DNA from: Datnioides undecimradiatus
Lineage: Eukaryota; Chordata; Actinopteri; Lobotiformes; Datnioididae
Assembly (NCBI GenBank): GCA_008933995.1
Contig: WARS01000031.1
Location: 4,751,979-4,815,978 of the forward strand
DNA length: 64,000 bases
Direction: 5' to 3'
The position numbers and the translations under genes were made by a program. The notes below the pieces were generated by a model. That model had not been told where the DNA came from. It searched no databases and saw only the letters and a list, made by a program, of their open reading frames with translations. Of the stretch, positions 1 to 11,272 are shown piece after piece (position 1 is the stretch's first letter; each line of letters opens with the position of its first letter).

Positions 1-54
1 CATCTCCACAGGAAAAGAAGGTGCACCTACCACCACCTCATGCTCAGTGGTTTA

Positions 55-385
55 CAAATTAAATCGTGTTTGTTTAATCAATACGAAAGTGTAAAGACAA
101 CACACTATGTTCTGGTTTTATGGAAGGTTATGTGTGAGACTATTTCTTGGCTGGCTGCAGTAAGGTAGAAATGTAAAGTGTTCATCAGTGAGCTGTAGAA
201 GTGTTACAGACTTTCTTTTAACCTTTAGACAGAGCCAGGCAACCTGTTTCCCCCTTTCCAGTTGTGATGTTAACCTTACCTAAACAGCTGTGGGCTGTAC
301 AGCTTAATTTTTACCAAAGGAAATGAGAGTGGTATCAATGTTTTCGTCCAAACTTTCAGCAAGAAAGTGAATAATGATAGAAAGA
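55..385. repeat. Degenerate palindromic MITE-like teleost repeat
   Basis: This resembles a very common percomorph interspersed repeat whose two ends are inverted copies of each other. The 60-180 part carries the internal segment with the words 'gtttgtttaatc', 'aaagtgtaaa' and 'gactatttcttggctgg'. The 226-380 part carries the other end: 'cagagccaggc', 'ctgtttccccc', 'gagagtggtatcaat' and 'agcaagaaagtgaataa'. The same end words recur at 50.5 kb in this window, which supports a shared family. The copy lies inside galnt18 intron 1. It has no coding capacity. Family naming (nonautonomous DNA transposon or MITE) is inference from the palindromic layout. Confidence 0.6.
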
Positions 386-1836
386 CAAACTGTCAGAGAT
401 GCAGTATAAGTTATGCTTGTTAAAATATAACTTACTGGAATTTACTATTTAATGTACAAGTTCTATACATATTTATGAGTAATCCTTTCAATAATTATAG
501 AGATTTTAGATGGAGGCTCATTAAAGTGGAGAATCACTGCAGAAGTCTTCCCACAACATTGTCTTTCTTTCAGCACAAACCTAGCATGAAATGATCTTTT
601 CTGTCAGAGTAACAGAGGTAGTTGAGACATGTACTTTGGAGATCACTAGGGGCACCTGAACAAAGCCCTGCCCCACAGATGCCTATGGGTGCCAAGCTGA
701 AATGGAGACCTGCCTCCAGGAGGAATGTTTACCCAAGCTTAGCACGGAGCCTTTATTGCTCACAGCAGCGTGAGTAGATTTCTGTCTGCATTTCACTCGT
801 GCACCAGCTCTGTGCCTTTTCAAATTGGGACCTGCCCAAAATGAGCCCCCCTGTGATGACAAGAATAGCTTCTGTTAAAGACACAGAATGGAGAAACACA
901 CAGAAATTAACTGTGTGTGATCAAGTGTAAAGTAACTGTACACCGTCAGTGGAGGAGAGGCTTGAAGGAACTTGAGAGAAAAAAGGATTCCAGACATTCC
1001 TCAAAGTAAAGAACAAGTTGCAGTTCAATAATGTATACAGGAGCAGGGAACTTGATCTGAACAGTTTCATAAGTATTCCCAATTAACTTTGATAAAATGA
1101 GAAGCAAGTGAAGGATGAATGGAAGACAGATCAGAGAATACTCTAAGCAGCTTCCCCTCAGCCTAAGTCAGACACTCCTGCACTGAAACTGAAGACTACA
1201 CTGTGCTGCAGCTGTATTTTAATGTAGGCTTTTTTGTTAGACTGCCAGCGCTAAACACTTTTTGGCTCCGAGTATCAACGCATAATGTTGTATCATACTA
1301 CATTTTCAGGTAAAGAGCAGTTCAATGAGGGGTTTCATGTTGGGCACGCTTTCTCAAGAATATGCAGCTCGTTCCAGCACAAGCAACTGCCAAATTAACC
1401 TTGATAAAAGGCAAAGGCATCTATTTATCAGTATTAATGAATGAGACATGAGCTTCTTTTACTGCCTGTAAATAAAGCGAGCAATGTTGTATAGTTTAAA
1501 TTGTCCTCATCAGTATGTTTATAGTGATATTATCAGATTTTTATGCCTAAGGGGCATATTTATATTGAAGCCTTCTTATAGACTAACTAATTATTTAGCT
1601 CCTGTTGTGTCCAAATTTCAACCTCACTGTACTCATCCTATTCTTACAGTCCTTTGTCCTCTGTCACCTCCTCAAAATAAGGAAATCTTAAAAAGACAAA
1701 AGAAGTTCTTGATGCATCTCCAAAATACAGCCCGTGCAAACATAAGACAGCTCCCTGCAAACACACCTGGCTGTGAAATAAATGCAAAGCTATCAAAACT
1801 TTCTTTTACAATGAGGTGTCGGTGCAGGTAAAGTAC
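386..1836 (-). other. galnt18: galnt18 intron 1 (5' part)
   Basis: This stretch lies downstream of the exon 1 splice donor of galnt18 on the minus strand, so it is intron 1. The following exon, which would encode the rest of the stem and the start of the catalytic domain, is not visible and must lie beyond the left end. The stretch is AT-rich with no recognisable coding sequence. An open frame on the plus strand at 1484-1831 looks like chance. Confidence 0.75.
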
Positions 1837-2074
1837 CTTGTATGTGCTGGTTGACCACATTCTCCAGCCGATCGAGCCTCTCCATGATCCGGATAGTGTC
1901 ACCTCTTTTGTCACCCTCTAACTTTCTCTCCGGTAAAGGCATCGGGACTTTGATGTAAATATTGGCGATGTAATTAGTAACCCATCCGACATAGAGCAGG
2001 CAAACAATGTTGGTCATGCCGCTCAGGATGACGCAGGTGGACACCAAAGTTTTGGTTCTCCTGGTGCAAGCCAT
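1837..2074 (-). CDS. galnt18: Polypeptide N-acetylgalactosaminyltransferase 18, coding exon 1 (partial gene)
   Basis: This exon encodes the first 79 residues, plus one base of the next codon, of a GALNT18-type protein. Family members are type II Golgi/ER membrane proteins related to the enzymes that start mucin-type O-glycosylation. The activity of GALNT18 itself is debated. The frame begins MACTRRTKTLVSTCVILSGM, close to the vertebrate GALNT18 N-terminus. A short basic tail (residues 1-8) is followed by a hydrophobic anchor at about 11-33 (ending LLYVGWV) and a charged stem with a heptad-like ERLDRLENVVNQHIQ stretch. The frame stops matching after HIQ, exactly where a CAAG|GTACTT donor lies (intron begins at 1836), giving a phase-1 intron. 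The ATG at 2074 has a strong Kozak context (GGCATGG). The open frame continues upstream to a stop near 2242 without another ATG, so this start is the only plausible one. The a/b teleost paralogue is not resolved. Confidence 0.93.
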
Positions 2075-2450
2075 GCCGACATCCCTCCATACAGCCTGCA
2101 GTATCCCGTTAAACCGGCGGACAGGGCGACAATCGCCCGCAAACAAAACCCGGAACAATGAAGTTATTTCCAGCGACTGTGCAGCGATGCAAGATCCGAA
2201 GCGCAGAGCCTTTACTTTAAAAGTAGCGTGCGGTTTTATTTAGGTGACGGCCAAACGCAGGTTAATGTCAAATATCTACAGGTGAAGGTTTCCTCCCTCG
2301 CTCCATTGCAAACCTCCGTCGGCTCCAGTTGCATTTGAGGATCAAGGAAACAGCAGAGACGCCGAGCATCTTGCTGCAGCCAATAGGAGCGATGGTGAGG
2401 ACTGACAGCCGCCCCTGCTGCACGCGTCCCCGCTGCGCACTGATTCACTG
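2075..2450 (-). promoter_or_regulatory. galnt18: galnt18 5' UTR and CpG-rich promoter region
   Basis: CpG density rises sharply here compared with flanking DNA (for example the stretches around 2120-2145, 2190-2230, 2310-2325 and 2410-2440). That is typical of the 5' end of a vertebrate gene. On the minus strand a weak TATA-like word, TAAATAAAA, lies at about 2232-2240, and an inverted CCAAT box (ATTGG as read on the minus strand) at about 2380-2385. The transcription start cannot be fixed from sequence. If the TATA-like word is used, the 5' UTR would be roughly 130 bases. Confidence 0.55.
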
Positions 2451-4740
2451 TGAAAGTGGATCTGACTGGACTATTTCCATAGACCAGGACACAAAGTGTT
2501 ATAACCTATTTCTGTCAAAACAGCGACATATTTGCGCCACACCGACCTCACACTGAACATGTGATGTGTGATCTGTTTCCCCTGAGCAGTGAGAAAAATC
2601 CAGCTGAAGCTCGGAAACACTAAGAGTTGATGTTTATTTTCTCCGAGATCTGCAGGAGTAGAAAATACTTTTGGAGTAATGGTGATTGGCTTTTTTCCTT
2701 TAGACGAAGATGAATGGGTAGATTTCTTGCTGCAATACTGGATCAAGCCACGAGATAGAGACAGCGGGTCTCGACGGGAATTCAAGGTGTGGTGGGGTCA
2801 TGTTATAAGGTCTGGCTCTTGTCCAGCTCACTGTAAGACACACAGGATACAGAGAAGAGGCTGAACTCATCTCACATGCTGCTGCAATTAGACCTGAGCA
2901 GGGCGAGAGACCGGGCAGAGTAATTACAGCAGACCTGCTCAAAGGGAAAATGCTGCAGGCAAACTGAACTTAAAGACCTGCAGCACTTCAACCTGGTGAG
3001 ACAAAATACTATTTATTTGAACCAACAGTAAATTTCATTGCTGATCGTGATTTTAAGATGTACTTTTAAGGTATGTTTGTATTGTTATTGCATCTTTTTA
3101 GGTCAATTTTTGTGACATGAGGTGCTTATTGGATTTCCTATTTAGACGCTCAAACACCTCAGTGTCATTAAAAGGTTCAGTGTAAGGGAAAAAGCTCTCA
3201 AAAGCTTTTATGCACTGCAAGAAAATTATATTCTCGTTGTAGCAGAGCTTCTGGATTTTTGTGTGCGTGACAGTTATTTCTTTATTTTTCTTTTCCGTGT
3301 ATGTAAGGCTTGACCTGTCATTTCTTTGGACGTGGTCCTCCTACGCAAAGAACAGCACATCCCTTTACTTGTTTAACACATCTTGCATTTGCCTATAACT
3401 GAGGATCCTTTACATGCACATTGAAACGGCAGTGTCTGAATGAATGTCAGCTCTTTTACTATATTTTCCCCCAAATTCTTGATTGTGTTTTGACAGTATT
3501 TTCCAGTATCGTCTTCGCCAGATGATTATTTGCTAATAACAGCCTTTGTCATCCAATCTGCCCGACAGGTACGACTCAGCGGGCTACCAGAGTGAATGTA
3601 TTATACTCAATAATAGCAAAAAATAAATGTTACATCAATATAATGTATGAATTGTTTTGATAAATGGAATTAATGGCATAATTGTGCTACTTGATTTCCC
3701 ACATATTTTCCTGGATGATTACAACATGTTTGTGAAGTATGGAGGGGAAACAACAACACCAAGACTGACAAACTCCTTTGTTTGTACTAACATCAACAAT
3801 CACTGCCTTTTCAGAGCAAAATACAATTGAGTCATTTTCTTTGTGGCCGACTTCTATCATACACCATCATTACAGAGAACGTATGAAAGAAGATTCAGTA
3901 AATTACAGTGACAGCTGGGAATATGCTGCCATTTAAAAAAGAAAAAAAGCTTCAAACCTGATTATTTTCAGCTCCAATGCATTTCTGTCGCTTCACATTA
4001 AAAACACGCTTTCAGATCAATAATTGTCTCTAATTTATTTTGTCAGTCAAACAGCATCAGTATTATGCGATTGAGCCTTTCCTCCATAATCAGGATCTTT
4101 GTCCTTTCTGCTCAGCAGCAGCCATTTATAGTTGTGAGATGATCAATGCAGGAGCATGCTGCCCATTCATCTCAGCTAACAGACCTGCCAGAGTGCAAAA
4201 AGGTATTTTTTAGCGTGCACTATGTGAAGGGTTTTCTATTTGCTAGCTATGTGGACCCGGTGAAAGAATGTTTTCTCTCTCTTTCTCCTTATTTGGTCTC
4301 ATCATAACCCACGAGATTCTATTGAAAGTCATTAAACTGGAAGGTTTTGTGCCCTGCAGTTGATGGTACAAACTGTCTTTTGCTGAAGGCCCATTATAAA
4401 AGGTTGAAATACTGACCATGGACCAGTCTGCTAGATTAGATGTTCAAGTAAAAATAAAGTGTTTTTCTCAGCCAAACATTTTTCTAGTTTAAGCTTCTCA
4501 GGTGTGAGGATTTTCTCATTTTTTCTGTTTTATATCTCTTTAAATTGAATCTCTTTGGGCTTTGGGCTGTAGGACATTGCAAACAATTTGAAGATGTCAG
4601 CCTGACCATCATTGTCCATCACCCTGTCAGCGCTCAAGATGACGTCTTCAGATATCTTGTTTTATCAGACCAAAAGTCCAAAACTCATTTCATTTTGAAG
4701 TGATAAAAAGCAGAGAAAAGAAGCAAATGCTCAAATGTTA
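2451..4740. other. Intergenic, no gene seen
   Basis: AT-rich DNA upstream of galnt18. Short open frames at about 2470-2940 on both strands show no recognisable domains and probably reflect the higher GC content next to the promoter. No repeat family was recognised. Confidence 0.5.
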
Positions 4741-4870
4741 GTCAAGTCAGTTTTATTTATACATCCCAGAAACACAAATCACAATTTGTCTCCAGCGGCT
4801 GTAAAGCATACGACACCCTCTGTTCTCAGACCCTCGACATGGATAAGAAAAAACATCCAAACCAAAAGGC
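4741..4870 (+). repeat. Teleost interspersed repeat ('gtcaagtcagttttattta' type)
   Basis: The segment starts with 'gtcaagtcagttttattta' and continues with 'cacaaatcacaatttg', 'gtaaagcatacgacaccctc' and 'ccctcgacatggataag'. This matches, in order, the tell-tale words of a very common teleost repeat normally found as SINE-like or LINE 3'-end copies. The copy has diverged. No promoter boxes or target-site duplications could be confirmed. Confidence 0.6.
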
Positions 4871-4879
4871 TGGAACCAC

Positions 4880-5070
4880 AGGGTGCTTACCATTTCTTCC
4901 TCGAAAATTAACTTAAAATATTGATAAGTTATTAAAATCTGTCGTTTGACCAATAGATCAACTAATTGTTTTAGCTCAGTATTCTCAGGGAGATTTTATT
5001 GGCCAGTCAACTAATCAAGAAAATAATTGTCAGATCAATCAAACGTGAAAATTATTGAAAAGTTTGTGTG
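4880..5070. repeat. Probable hAT-like nonautonomous element remnant
   Basis: The stretch contains repeated variants of 'gatcaactaattgtttt' and 'gtcaactaatcaagaaaataattgtcagatcaat'. These resemble the ends of nonautonomous hAT elements widespread in vertebrates ('cgattaatcgattagt...aaaataatcg' type). It directly follows the previous repeat, suggesting nested or adjacent insertions. Terminal repeats and 8-base duplications were not resolved. Confidence 0.35.
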
Positions 5071-6939
5071 ATTTTTATTTCACTTTTATTCCACATCACT
5101 CACAAATTCTATTTTTGACTAATTGTGCTGTGGCTGCAGTGTGATACCATATAACCAGTTTCCTTCCACAGAGGGTCTTTGCGCACTGTATTTTTACATT
5201 AATATTACATAAAATAATAATCTGAAATGCAGACTGGAGAAATATTTCACTGAAATCTGAGAAACATTTAATTATTCGAATCAAATCTTGGGATAGTGCC
5301 TTCCACTGAAGTTCAAATGGCCTGCGTGATGCTTCTCAATCTGCAAACATGTGCACAGTGTAGAGATGAATACAATTAAAATGGATTGAAATTATAATGA
5401 GAAAATTATATCTTGGCTCTCACCAGGCAGCCACACTGAAGGACTGATTCAAAGATTATCTTGTTTTCTAACTAACACGGTGATGTACGAGTATGATTGG
5501 TGAAGAGTTTCAGCTCTGGCCTCACTTTGTTTGTGTTATTTATGACTCTCCTCTCTGTTTAAAGGGCATTGCTGAGAAACGAAGCTTGTCCTTGAAGAGC
5601 ACAATCACTGGCTGTCCTGGTAACACAAAGTGTTGTCATGAAGACGCCCTCAAAGCCACGTCCACGTTTAACTGACAAGCCATAAACACCTGCAGGTGTT
5701 GGACCTGCAACTTCTATCGATTTCTTTTGAATCTGAGCCAGCCTCAGGGACACTTTGAGGTTGGTATTGGGTGCCACTGATCCTCCCTCTGAGTGATCCG
5801 CCCAGCCAAGCAGCTGTCGCATTTAGTCTGAACGGACAGTCTTCTTTGGGTCTGATTAATTAGTGTGTGTTAGAGGTTATCCTATAATCATCACTGTGAG
5901 GTCCCAAAGACAAAGACACCACCACTGTAAGTTCCTCAGCTGTGGAGACAGTGACCATTAATCAACAAACCACACACTTGACATGTAAGCAGTAGACCTT
6001 GATAGCACAGGACAGATTAGTATATAACTGTGATAAACTTTGAAGCCCTCTCCTGAAAATACGCCTTTAATTAACGGCTATAGATTAAAGAGCATTTATT
6101 GATAAAAAGTTTTGGAAAAGACTCTCTGAATCCCTGTGAGCTTCAGAAGGTGCTGTTCTAACAGTGACCCCCTGATTGTCTTGCAATGCCCCATTAAAAG
6201 GAAGAAATGGTTGACACAAATCCACCCTTTATACGGTGTAGGAGGCTGACCCTTCACTCTGAACTCTCTGTGGGTGGTGGACCAACCAGAAAAAGGAAAT
6301 TTCCCCCGAGACACAGACTCACTTTCAATTAATTCATGTTTAACTGCTGCACACAGTTGATTGTTCGGGAGCCTGAAAAAAGAGAGTTTTAATTTGATTT
6401 TCGAAAAATCTTTACACCAGTGAAATAAATATAAAGCCACTTTGGTGCTTTGGTGTCAGGCTGCTCACACAACATTGCAGTTAGTTACAGTAATAATTAA
6501 GCTGGAGAATTGATCCACAGGTATTTTTTTTTTATACAGGAACAACATATTTTAACAACCTCTCTGCTGTAATATGACTGAAACTGCCTTTTTCTTTCTG
6601 GTCTGTGTGTGTGATCATACATGAAAAACTGCAAAACCTATGCCCTTGTTATAATGTCACACACTGAACATTTTACTCAAGAATCAGTTGGATGCAGTTT
6701 TCTTCATGGAAATTAGACTGGTGCTTTCAGTCTTCATCTGTCTTTTTCATCACCTGCACCTTTTTAAAGAGCTTGAATGGATTGAATCATGTTCAAGTGT
6801 TATTAATAGTCTTTACTGCCAAGCTGAAGAGAAAAGATTCTTCTGAATATTTGCGCTAAGCCCACATATTAAGTTAAACAGTCACAGAAAGACATTTTCT
6901 GATGTGGACATGTAGCTTGTGAGATGAGAATCACAGTTC
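5071..6939. other. Intergenic, no gene seen
   Basis: AT-rich noncoding DNA. The open frames at 5559-5822 and 6096-6440 (minus) have no recognisable domain, no clear splice context and no composition shift, so they are treated as chance. Confidence 0.5.
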
Positions 6940-6997
6940 AAGCTCATTTATTTATAGAGCCTTTCATCACAAGCAGGTCTCTAAGGACCTCACAGTG
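6940..6997 (+). repeat. Short fragment of an interspersed repeat
   Basis: The words 'aagctcatttatttatagagcctttcatcac' (split here as two neighbouring parts) and 'ctctaaggacctcacagtg' resemble the common teleost 'tttatttatatagcgcctttcat...aaggacgctttacagtg' repeat tail. Short and diverged. Confidence 0.4.
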
Positions 6998-9900
6998 AGT
7001 AAACGCGAACCTTTCCAGATCTCTCTAATCATGATCATTCACATGACAAAGTGAAGTGCTGTAATACATGATGAAACAAGTGAAATGCAAGTCAGTAAAC
7101 AAAGCACATGACTCTGAATAGCCTCACATGTCTAATCTACAAGAGGTGGACACAATCTCACAGGTGCGTGTACAGTCTAATGCAATCCAGTTCACGGATC
7201 CTGCAATCGATGCTGTCTTTTTGTATCTCACAGTGCAATGTTACTTTTTTTTTTGTTAACAATGGTTGAAAGAGGAGCTGACTCTCTGGTAAATTATACT
7301 TTTTGTTATTTATACTGGACTGAAATGTTTTGATCTGGTGGGGCTTTTGAATTATTTACAGCTGAATACATTTTTGGCTGTTTGTTATTTATCATGTATT
7401 TACTTTATCATATATACACATGTTATGTTCTGTTATGACTCAGTTTGCTGTAAGAGAAGGGAAACAACATAAAATCAGATGGACTTGTTTAATTTTTTTC
7501 CAAGTAACTATTGATACATGCAAAAACAATGAGGCAAACTGCAAAGGAACGGGCCTGTGGCTGTCCAAACAAAATGAATAAATAGAACAAAAGTAAGAGA
7601 TCTAACTGAAAAATCAAAATCATTCACACCCACTAACACCTGCTAACATCTGGCTTTTGTCTTCGGTGTTTGCTGTGTGCAAATTTTCACAATGGCAGTG
7701 AGAGATTAGCAGATGCACGACAACATAGCAAACATGTTGAGTGAAAGAGGGAATACTGGCAGCTTAATGCAAGTAATAAGCAAATTAAATGTAGCATTAT
7801 TAATTGTGATGTTAAACATGAAACCAGAAAAAAAGCACACAAGACAAAACACATCTACTGGCAATGTAAAAGAAGTCAATCAAAATAAAAAAAACAAAAA
7901 ACATGGGCTTATGTAAAAGAGCAAAATTGACCTTAAAACACCTTAAAAACCTTATTACCTGACTACACCTGAAGGAAACACTAACCAAGGTTTTTCTGAA
8001 TGTATGTATTTAAAGCTATACCTGACCCTGTCTCGGCATTGTCAGCGAGAGCCTCAATAAAATACACAAAAGCCTGAAGGAGGATTACAGTCTTTTAAAC
8101 TGACACAGTAACGAGCGGCACAGTGGTGAGTTGTTTCTTTCAAATCCCAGCTGCACCGACTGACAAGCTGGCCAAGTATTTATCAGGTGTACCCAGAACT
8201 TCATTCCTGTATAGGTGAGCTGGACTGCATGCCACTCCAGTCAGGATCTTAAGTTGAAAAAGCAGGATGTGGGAAGTAGGAAGTGCACCACCTGAGCAGC
8301 AGGAAACAATCTCATACAGGGGACCACACATCCAACCTGGCATAGGTACCAAAACACCAAAGAGGATTAGACGCACGGGCTGTAACTGATTATATTTAAG
8401 GGTGAACATAACATTTTACATATTAAATCATAGTGCACACAAAGAACAGTGTCACGGGTTATACAAATAAAATCAGCCACAATAAAAAAAAGCTCCCAAA
8501 AACACAGCTGAAGTTTTTAATAGTTAGTCCAGAGGAAATCATCAGAAAGGGAGAGAGTGGGAGCAGCATTTAATCAGCATGTAATGAAGTATCACTATTG
8601 CTGATGGTACCTGCACAGACCTGCGCACACAGAGACCTTTAACCACATTCTGCTTCACATACACTCTGGTGGACATTGCAGGACTGTTGTGCCAGATTGC
8701 ATTAGGCTGCACAGGTTATTCATGAAGTATCAATATACTGCAACCTAGCCTTGTACACCACCAACCTTGAAACACCACAGACAGTCAACCAAAAAAACTC
8801 CTACTTTCCTTTGTTACAATCAAAGCTGTGTCCACCTAGTGAAATCTCATTTGAAGTATGGCGTCCTTTCACTGAGAATAATTACAATAATCTCATCTCT
8901 CTGTGTATTTTGAGGTCAGGGCTGTGAGTGTTAATAACTTGTTGTGCTCTGCAGGCTGCGTGTGAAGTGCAGCAACTCATCTATTCAAATAAAACCCCCA
9001 AAAATGAGAAGCCACAGGTCTTAAGTGGGCGCACAACTTCAATGGACCAAGGAAGCAAGATGTGTGTCTTCAATTTTGGCAAGTATTTGCAGAGTACAGT
9101 AAATGAGCTCAGGAAATTATTAAAAATGAAAAGCCAAACCCAGAGGGTAACCAGCGAGAGGACTGGTTTTAACTCAGCTGGGGAGAAACAATTCAGCAAG
9201 ATGAATGCACTCAAGTGTTTTTTATGTTGAAAAATTAACTGATGTATCAGAAAGAGATGGCAGGAGGTTTGAGGAGAAGCAGCAGTCAGGTTTGGCAAAA
9301 TATTGAAGGAGGAATGTAGGTGAACTCACCCGGGCTTTCAGAGGAAATAGAGTTTACAAGCTCAGTTTGGTACCCTGAAAATGAAATTACATCTGGGGTT
9401 TTCTCAGTGCAAACAGGAAGGAGTCATGTGAGGTTATCATCATCTGTGCTCAAGGAAGGAAACAATTAGGGAAAGTAAGAAAGAGCATTATGGCGGAAAA
9501 CAGAGAGAGAAACAACAAGACTGTGATTGAACCACATCTCGGGGAGACTGACATGATGGCAGGCCAGCCTCCAAACACACTGCTGTTCCAGCTTCACTCC
9601 TATGTAAATATCCTTTTTTGTCTGAGGAACACAAAAAAAATCTTTTGACTTGAAGACACATTGTTCTGAAGTTGTGCTGTGAGGACTCAAACTTGTCCTT
9701 AATTATAAAAACATCAAAATACACCTTACACCAAAAAACATCTGACAAATTTGACAGGGTAGAAAACAGTTAATATTATAGAAGACATAAAAATAAAGAA
9801 AAACATTGTAGTTGTACAATAGAAGTAGAGCTGGCTATTCATGTGAGATCTTGCTGGCTGCTTCATTCTGTATTTTTAAAGATGCCCTGAGTTTATTAGA

Positions 9901-11209
9901 GAAAAGGCCATCAGGATGAGAGCTAACTGATGTTAGCAACGCGACTGTTAATGGTGTAAACCTCCTCAGCTCCTTGCTGCTGATATTTAAATACTATGCT
10001 ACTATTCTATGATATTGTACTATACTATTCTATTGATACTTTGTTACTTCTGTGGGTACTGAGCAGGTTTACTGTTTGAACAAAAACAAACTCTTCATAT
10101 ACTGAGTCCATTATGTCACAGCATCAACATGTGGACAAACCCAAAGCTTGGCTGGTTTGCTTTGCATGGTTACGGTTGCTAAGCTGTGATTGCAGTGATA
10201 GCAAGAGGAAGGGTTTAGCTGATGTTCAGTTGAACACTTTTTATCATCATCACAGCATGATTGGTGATAGATTTCTTTTTGCACGTCACAGCTGTCAAAT
10301 ACTAAAAGTCTACATTTATATTCATAATCATGCATGATAAGCTGGAGTATCTTTTGATCACACGGTAGGATTTTAACACCTGTATTTAGGCTGACGGCCT
10401 TTTCATCAGTGGCTAAGGAGCAGAAATGAACTCATCATCACTGACCATTATAATTTTGTAGCCTAATGCACAGCATATTCTGTCTTTTCCTTGCCCTACT
10501 TTCTCCATTTTAGCCTCACATTCTTCTCATCTCTCATGCAGAAATGAAGTGATTTGGCCAAACTGAGCAGAGTGAAAAAAGTAGAATCCAATATTTGACT
10601 TGCATAGATATATGACATGAAATGAGAACCCGAAAGCCTCCACAGTGTGGTTTCTCTGTGGGTGAAGATGAGTAAATCCTTTCATGGTCATGACAAAAGG
10701 CTTTGTGTAGCATCATGGGGGCTTGGATCATTTTTAAGTGAATTAAGACACTTTTTTTTCAAAACATCCAGTCACCCCAAACCAAATAATCTTTGCTTTA
10801 AATAGTATAAAATTTCTTTTGCCATTTCCACACTAAATGAGTAACTCAAGTTATCCCTGAACACTTATTTCTCCTAAAATTGTGTGTGTCCTCTCTGTGT
10901 ATTATACTCACCCTTGGGCACTTTAAATTTAATCCTGATAATATAAGCTTTGTACAAAAAAGAATAATCTGTCTTAAATCCCTTTGTTTATAAGCCTTTA
11001 AGCCCAGAATGATTTGCTATTCCTAACATGGGTTCAACATTTCATGCTAAACCTCAATTTGTCTTCAAATAACCCTACTAAAATATGTGTAAGTTGGTGT
11101 AACAAGCAGAAAATCATGCAGTAAATGGACTTCAGCAATACAGACTGATATTAAAGGTGATATCTCTTTGCTGTGGGTGACTGACTTAGTAATGAGTTCA
11201 ACTCTTTTG

Positions 11210-11213
<4 letters not shown>
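6998..11213. other. Intergenic, no gene seen
   Basis: AT-rich noncoding sequence. Overlapping frames at 8928-9298, 9466-9748 and 10111-10337 occur on both strands without domain content. A tRNA-like 'gcggcacagtggtgagt' word at about 8115-8131 hints at a SINE relic, but the flanks do not support it. Confidence 0.45.

Positions 11214-11271
<58 letters not shown>
11214..11271 (+). repeat. (TG)29 microsatellite
   Basis: An uninterrupted alternating TG/GT run of 58 bases, read directly from the sequence. In translation it yields artefactual poly(His-Thr) or poly(Cys-Val) frames on the two strands, which are not genes. Such tracts are usually length-polymorphic and can adopt left-handed helix. Confidence 0.98.

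Positions 11272-11272
<1 letters not shown>

Noticed and set aside
1793-1836. Continuation of the galnt18 frame after residue 79
   Set aside because: Similarity ends at HIQ, exactly at a GT donor; the further codons are intron read-through.
1-1836. A second galnt18 exon inside the window
   Set aside because: No frame resembling the remaining stem or the glycosyltransferase domain was seen on the minus strand.
2075-2158. In-frame extension of galnt18 upstream of the ATG at 2074
   Set aside because: The extension begins at a TTG codon; no in-frame ATG exists before the upstream stop, and homology starts at MACTRR with a strong Kozak context.
8110-8410. Possible tRNA-derived SINE starting 'gcggcacagtggtgagt'
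   Set aside because: Only the first word resembles such elements; A/B promoter boxes and body are not recognisable.
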